Shown here piece by piece: positions 21,152-25,305 of a DNA stretch of 25,305 nucleotides. A program made the position numbers and the translations under genes. This DNA comes from JADYZU01 sp964443055 (lineage in GTDB: Bacteria; Pseudomonadota; Alphaproteobacteria; Rhodobacterales; Rhodobacteraceae). Positions within the stretch are counted from its first letter, which is position 1, and every line of letters begins with the position of its first letter. Below the pieces are notes generated by a model. The model was not told where the DNA came from. It made no database searches and saw only the letters and a list, made by a program, of their open reading frames with translations. The stretch covers positions 1-25,305 of the forward strand of contig CAYUBT010000017.1 in NCBI GenBank assembly GCA_964443055.1. Reading direction: 5' to 3'.

Positions 21152-22219
21152 ATGACCGCCAGAATGCCGTCGCTCGAAGAACTCAACGACCGCTCGCGCG
21201 AGGTGCTGAGGCTCGTGGTCGAAGGCTATCTCGACACGGGCGCGCCGGTCGGATCGCGGACCCTGACCCGTTCGATGAGCGAACATCTCTCGGCGGCGAC
21301 GATCCGCAATGTCATGCAGGATCTCGAACATCTCGGCCTGCTCGACAGTCCGCATGTCAGCGCCGGACGCCTGCCCACGCAGCAGGGGCTGCGGCTGTTC
21401 GTCGACGGTTTGCTCGAGATGCGCAACCTCGACGCGGGCGACCGGGCGAAGCTCGAGGAGACGCTCGATCTGCCCGATGCTGATGTTGCCGGGCTGATGG
21501 ATCGCGTCGGCCTCGCGCTCAGCGATGTGACGCGCGGGGCGAGCCTCGTCCTCGCGCCGAAACATGAATCCGCACCGATCAAGCATGTCGAATTCGTCTC
21601 GCTCGCGCCCGAAAGGGCACTGGTCGTGCTGGTCTTTGCAGATGGTCATGTCGAGAACCGGCTCTTCACGCCCCCGCCCGGCCAGACCCCGTCCTCGATG
21701 CGCGAGGCGGCGAATTTCATCAATGCCGTGGCCGAGGGCAAGACACTGGCAGAGCTGCAGACGGCCATCACACAGGAGGTCGGCCTGCGGCGGCAGGAGA
21801 TCGACAGCCTTGCCCGCGAACTGGTGGAAAGTGGCCTGGCGCTCTGGGTCGATCAGGGAACGGCGACCGAAAGACTGATCGTGCGCGGCGCAGGAAATCT
21901 GCTGGCCGAGGCCGATGCGCAGGCCGACATCGAGCGGATTCGCTCCCTGTTTGACGAGCTCGAGAAAAAGAAGGATATCGCACGCTTCCTCGAACTGGCC
22001 GAAGACGGCGACGGTGTGCGCATCTTCATCGGTTCCGAGAACAAGGTCTTCTCGCTGTCGGGTTCCAGTCTGGTGATTTCTCCCTATATGAACGCTGACA
22101 GAAAGATCATCGGCGCGGTCGGGGTGATCGGCCCGACGCGCCTCAACTACGGGCGTATCGTGCCCATCGTTGATTATACCGCGCAACTGGTCGGACGGAT
22201 TCTCTCCGACCGGAGTTGA
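21152..22219 (+). CDS. hrcA: HrcA, heat-inducible transcription repressor
   Basis: This 355-residue repressor of chaperone operons binds CIRCE operators. The N-terminal winged helix has LNDRSREVLRLVVEGYLDTG, APVGSRTLTR and SAATIRNVMQDLEHLGLL, followed by SAGRLPTQQGLRLFVDGLL (about 72-90). The C-terminal part has the HrcA core, ending with VIGPTRLNYGRIVPIVDYTA. Start choice is open: ATG at 21152 directly follows GGGA, with a second ATG at 21164 in frame; neither has a good ribosome site. No CIRCE element (TTAGCACTC-N9-GAGTGCTAA) exists in the window, so its targets are elsewhere. grpE follows after 11 bp. Confidence 0.95.
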   Translation: MTARMPSLEELNDRSREVLRLVVEGYLDTGAPVGSRTLTRSMSEHLSAATIRNVMQDLEHLGLLDSPHVSAGRLPTQQGLRLFVDGLLEMRNLDAGDRAKLEETLDLPDADVAGLMDRVGLALSDVTRGASLVLAPKHESAPIKHVEFVSLAPERALVVLVFADGHVENRLFTPPPGQTPSSMREAANFINAVAEGKTLAELQTAITQEVGLRRQEIDSLARELVESGLALWVDQGTATERLIVRGAGNLLAEADAQADIERIRSLFDELEKKKDIARFLELAEDGDGVRIFIGSENKVFSLSGSSLVISPYMNADRKIIGAVGVIGPTRLNYGRIVPIVDYTAQLVGRILSDRS

Positions 22220-22230
22220 AGAGGACGGAA

Positions 22231-22803
22231 ATGGCAGACCCGCAACGCGAACCCCAGACGCTTGACGAACTCCTGGCTGAGGCTGTCGAGGCCGAAACCG
22301 ACGACGAAACCGCACCCGAGGGCGATTCGCAGCTGGACGAGGCCGAGACCCTGCGGGCTGAACGCGACGACTATCGCGACCGCTTCCTGCGCGCGCTTGC
22401 CGATGCCGAGAACGCCCGCAAGCGCGCCGAACGCGACCGGCGCGAGGGTGAGATGTATGGTGCCACTCGCCTCGCCCGCGATCTGCTCTCGATCTACGAC
22501 AACCTCCACCGCGCGCTTGACGCCGTCACCGGGGAAACCCGCGCCCAGAACGGCCCGTTCGTCGAGGGAATCGAACTGACGATGCGCGAGGTACTGAACG
22601 TCTTCAGTCGCCACGGTATCACCGTCGTCTCGCCTGAAGTCGGAGACAGGTTCGATCCGGCGATGCATGAGGCCATGTTCGAGGCCCCCCTTCCGGGCAC
22701 CCGCGCGGGGGACATCATCCAGGTCCAGGCCGAAGGCTTCTTCCTGCATGACAGGCTTCTGCGGCCGGCCAAGGTCGGCGTGTCCTCGACTCCGGCAGGC
22801 TGA
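22231..22803 (+). CDS. grpE: GrpE, nucleotide exchange factor for DnaK
   Basis: This 190-residue cochaperone releases ADP from DnaK. The N-terminal third is acidic and likely disordered, then a long coiled-coil helix begins near ETLRAERDDYRDRFLRALADAENARKR. The beta domain carries the family signature VGDRFDPAMHEAMFE and AEGFFLHDRLLRPAKVGVS. The ATG at 22231 follows GAGGA (22221-22225) at 5 nt and gives the normal length; a TTG at 22216 overlapping the hrcA stop is less likely. It forms the hrcA-grpE heat-shock pair. dnaK is not in the window. Its stop lies 2 nt from the convergent mutS stop. Confidence 0.96.
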   Translation: MADPQREPQTLDELLAEAVEAETDDETAPEGDSQLDEAETLRAERDDYRDRFLRALADAENARKRAERDRREGEMYGATRLARDLLSIYDNLHRALDAVTGETRAQNGPFVEGIELTMREVLNVFSRHGITVVSPEVGDRFDPAMHEAMFEAPLPGTRAGDIIQVQAEGFFLHDRLLRPAKVGVSSTPAG

Positions 22804-22805
22804 TC

Positions 22806-25305
22806 TCAGGTTTCCGGCGCAAGGCGCTTCAGTTCATAGAGCAGGTCGAGCGCCTCGCGCGGGCTGAGCATGTCAGGGTGAACCTCCGCCAGCCGTGCCT
22901 CGACGGCCGAGTCCTGAACCACCGGTGCCGGTGCGACGGGTATGGCCGCGAACAGCGGCAGATCGTCGATCAGCCCGGCGACCCGCGACCCGCCCTCCCT
23001 TTCTCCGTGTTCCAGCGTCTCGAGCACCGCGCGCGCGCGTTCCACGACCGAGTCGGGCAGGCCGGCCAGCCGCGCGACCTGCACGCCATAGGAGCGGTCG
23101 GCGCTTCCGCGCCGCACTTCGTGCAGGAAAACGACATCGCCCTGCCATTCCTTCACGGCGACCGTGGCATTGGTCACCCCGTCAAGCCGTTCGGCCAGTT
23201 GCGCAAGCTCGTGATAATGCGTGGCGAAGATGGCCCGGCAGCGGTTTGCCTGCTGCAGATGTTCGAGCACCGCCCAGGCAATCGACAGCCCGTCCCAGGT
23301 AGCGGTTCCGCGCCCGATCTCGTCAAGGATCACCAGCGCCCTGTCGTCAGCCTGGTTCAGGATCGCGGCAGTTTCCACCATCTCGACCATGAAGGTCGAC
23401 CGGCCGCGCGCCAGATCATCGCTTGCACCCACCCGGCTGAAGATCTGGCTGACAATGCCGATATGCGCACGTTCGGCAGGAACGAATGACCCCATCTGCG
23501 CGAGAATGGCGATCAGCGCATTCTGGCGCAGGAAGGTGGATTTCCCGGCCATGTTCGGCCCGGTCAAGAGCCAGATCGGTGCCTCGCCCAGATCGCAGTC
23601 ATTGGCGACGAATGGCTGTCCGGTGCGGCGCAGGGCGGCTTCGACCACCGGATGCCGTCCGCCCTCCACTTGAAACGCGCGGCTGTCGTCGGTCTGCGGG
23701 CGGCACCAGTCCTCTTCCTGCGCCAGCGTGGCCAGTGCGGCAGCCAGGTCGATCTCGGCGAGGGCTCGCGCGAGTTGGCCCAGCGCCCCGGCGGCAGCCA
23801 GCACCTCGTCGCGAAGGGCCTCGAAAATCCGTCGCTCGATCGCCAGCGCCTGCTCGGCGGCATTGAGGATGCGGGTCTGGGTCTCGTTCAGTTCGGTGGT
23901 CGTGAAGCGCAGCTGGTTGGCGGTGGTCTGGCGGTGGATGAAGCGTTCCGACAGCGGCGGCGAGAGCATGCGCGCGGAATGCGTCTCGGTCGTTTCGATG
24001 AAATAGCCCAGCACGTTGTTGTGGCGGATCTTCAGGCTCTGGATCCCCGTTTCCCGGGCGTAATCGGCCTGCATCGCGGCAATGACCTGTCGTCCCTCGT
24101 CGCGCAGGTGGCGGGCCTCGTCGAGTTCTGAATCATGACCCGGTGCAATGAAGCCACCGTCACGGACAAGCACCGGCGGCTCGGCGACAAGCGCATCGTC
24201 CAGCAGCGCCAGCAGGGCTTCCTGTCCGGTCAGGTTGGCCCATGCGCGCTTCAGAAGCGACGGCAGTTCCCTGTCCTGCGCCGAGGCGGCAATTTCCCCG
24301 GCTACCGCCAGCGTGTTGCGGATCGCTGCGAGATCGCGTGGGCCGCCCCGGTCGAGCGAGAGCCGCGCCAGCGCCCGCTCGAGGTCATGCGCACGGCGCA
24401 GCCTGTCGCGCAGATGTTCCCGGAATTCGACACTGTCGGCCAGAATAGAGACTGAATCGAGTCGCTCATGCACCACCTCGACCCTCCGCGACGGTGCGGA
24501 AAGCCGTTGCTCCATCAGCCGCCCTCCGGCGGCGGTCACCGTCCGGTCGATCACCGAAAGCAGCGACCCGCCGCGCGCGCCATCCATCGCCCTTGTCAGT
24601 TCGAGAGAGCGGCGTGTCGCGGTGTCGATCTGCACGATTCCGTCCGACGCCTCGCGTTGCGGAGGGCGCAGCATCGGCACGGCGTCGCGCTGGGTGAGGC
24701 TCACATATTCGGCCAGCGCCGCCAGCGCCGCCACTTCGGCGCGCGTGAAACTGCCGAAGGCGTCCAGCGATGCGATCCGGTACAGGTCACACAGCCGCCG
24801 CGCACCGTTCACGCTGTCGAAGGCCGGGGGCGGCAGCAGCGTCACGACGCCGCCCGTCTCCTCGGCCATCTCGATCCGTGCGCGTGGCGCGCCATCGGCC
24901 AGCAGCAGTTCGCGCGGGGCGAGCCGCGCCAGTTCGGGGGCGAGTCGTGCAGGCGGGCAATCCATCACCGCGACCATGCCGGTCGAGATATCCGCCCAGG
25001 CGAGCGCCGCCTCCTCGCGCACCTCGGCAAAGGCGGCGAGGTAATTATGCCGCCGCGCCTCGAGCAATGTATCCTCGGTCAGCGTTCCCGGCGTGACCAG
25101 CCGCACCACCTCGCGCCGCACCAGCGAACGCGAACCGCGCTTCTTCGCCTCGGCCGGGTCTTCCATCTGCTCGGCAATGGCGACCCGGAAGCCCTTGCGG
25201 ATCAGGGTCAGCAGATAGCCCTCGGCCGAATGAACCGGCACGCCGCACATGCGCACGGGTTCACCCTGATGCGTTCCTCGTTTCGTGAGTGCGATGTCAA
25301 GCGCC
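22806..25305 (-). CDS. mutS: MutS, DNA mismatch repair ATPase (N-terminus outside window)
   Basis: This mismatch-recognition ATPase runs off the right edge; about 832 residues are visible and only the first few dozen are missing, including the Phe-x-Glu mismatch wedge. The visible part begins ALDIALTKRGTHQGEPVRMC and continues with CGVPVHSAEGYLLTLIRKGF of domain I, then connector and lever domains. The ATPase domain has Walker A TGPNMAGKST (near 23535-23564), the Walker B and D-loop region LVILDEIGRGTATWDG, and FATHYHELAQLAERL. A C-terminal segment ends SPREALDLLYELKRLAPET. All ATPase motifs are intact. The gene runs toward grpE. Confidence 0.97.
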   Translation of the reverse strand, partial: ALDIALTKRGTHQGEPVRMCGVPVHSAEGYLLTLIRKGFRVAIAEQMEDPAEAKKRGSRSLVRREVVRLVTPGTLTEDTLLEARRHNYLAAFAEVREEAALAWADISTGMVAVMDCPPARLAPELARLAPRELLLADGAPRARIEMAEETGGVVTLLPPPAFDSVNGARRLCDLYRIASLDAFGSFTRAEVAALAALAEYVSLTQRDAVPMLRPPQREASDGIVQIDTATRRSLELTRAMDGARGGSLLSVIDRTVTAAGGRLMEQRLSAPSRRVEVVHERLDSVSILADSVEFREHLRDRLRRAHDLERALARLSLDRGGPRDLAAIRNTLAVAGEIAASAQDRELPSLLKRAWANLTGQEALLALLDDALVAEPPVLVRDGGFIAPGHDSELDEARHLRDEGRQVIAAMQADYARETGIQSLKIRHNNVLGYFIETTETHSARMLSPPLSERFIHRQTTANQLRFTTTELNETQTRILNAAEQALAIERRIFEALRDEVLAAAGALGQLARALAEIDLAAALATLAQEEDWCRPQTDDSRAFQVEGGRHPVVEAALRRTGQPFVANDCDLGEAPIWLLTGPNMAGKSTFLRQNALIAILAQMGSFVPAERAHIGIVSQIFSRVGASDDLARGRSTFMVEMVETAAILNQADDRALVILDEIGRGTATWDGLSIAWAVLEHLQQANRCRAIFATHYHELAQLAERLDGVTNATVAVKEWQGDVVFLHEVRRGSADRSYGVQVARLAGLPDSVVERARAVLETLEHGEREGGSRVAGLIDDLPLFAAIPVAPAPVVQDSAVEARLAEVHPDMLSPREALDLLYELKRLAPET

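Noticed and set aside
18085..21156. Direct similarity outside the cassette: TGACGGAC (18085 and 21097) and GCCGGGAA-Y-GAC (18112 and 21145), a possible target duplication.
   Set aside because: The matches are short and their spacing differs (27 versus 48 nt), so chance or generic repeat debris is as likely.

Overview
The window is GC-rich bacterial DNA with the housekeeping gene order of an alphaproteobacterium, most like the Rhodobacterales. That placement rests on synteny (hslVU / smr-mltA-tim44 / fxsA-secB / dnaQ-coaE-aroE // hemJ-rho-mnmE-mnmG-rsmG-parA-parB / hemW-rdgB-rph / hrcA-grpE / mutS) and on protein motifs, not on any search. About 22 protein-coding genes fill it; hslV is cut by the left edge and mutS by the right edge. 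No tRNA, rRNA, IS element or CRISPR array is visible.

The centre is very probably the chromosomal replication origin. The 474-bp gap 7797-8270 separates leftward genes (aroE-coaE-dnaQ) from a rightward run (hemJ to parB). It holds several DnaA-box-like 9-mers, a 33-bp tract that is 29/33 A+T, and an inverted pair of DnaA-like boxes around a near-perfect 20-bp palindrome. Two parS-like 16-mers lie about 3.3 and 5.2 kb to the right, inside the first codons of mnmG and rsmG, just before parA and parB. Replication start and origin segregation are therefore encoded together. The hemE, ppsR and maf genes that flank the origin in Caulobacter are not next to it here.

Left arm: the hslV end and hslU, normally adjacent, are split by a leftward BrnT/BrnA toxin-antitoxin pair with its own palindromic promoter. 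The tim44-mltA-smr operon runs leftward, divergent from fxsA-secB. The aroE-coaE-dnaQ genes overlap one another and run left from the origin.

Right arm: after parB come the leftward genes rph-rdgB-hemW. In related genomes rph usually lies back to back with hrcA. Here about 3 kb is interposed: a Tat-exported family 5 peptide-type solute-binding protein and a cytoplasmic alkaline-phosphatase-superfamily phosphodiesterase, with no permease or ATPase genes. Two inverted copies of a palindromic repeat flank the pair, so it looks like an acquired or rearranged cassette. Then come hrcA-grpE (heat shock) and convergent mutS (mismatch repair).

Genes are tightly packed. Many start/stop codons overlap (ATGA, GTGA, TGATG), GTG starts are common, and four convergent pairs meet within -4 to +3 nt, leaving no room for ordinary terminators.
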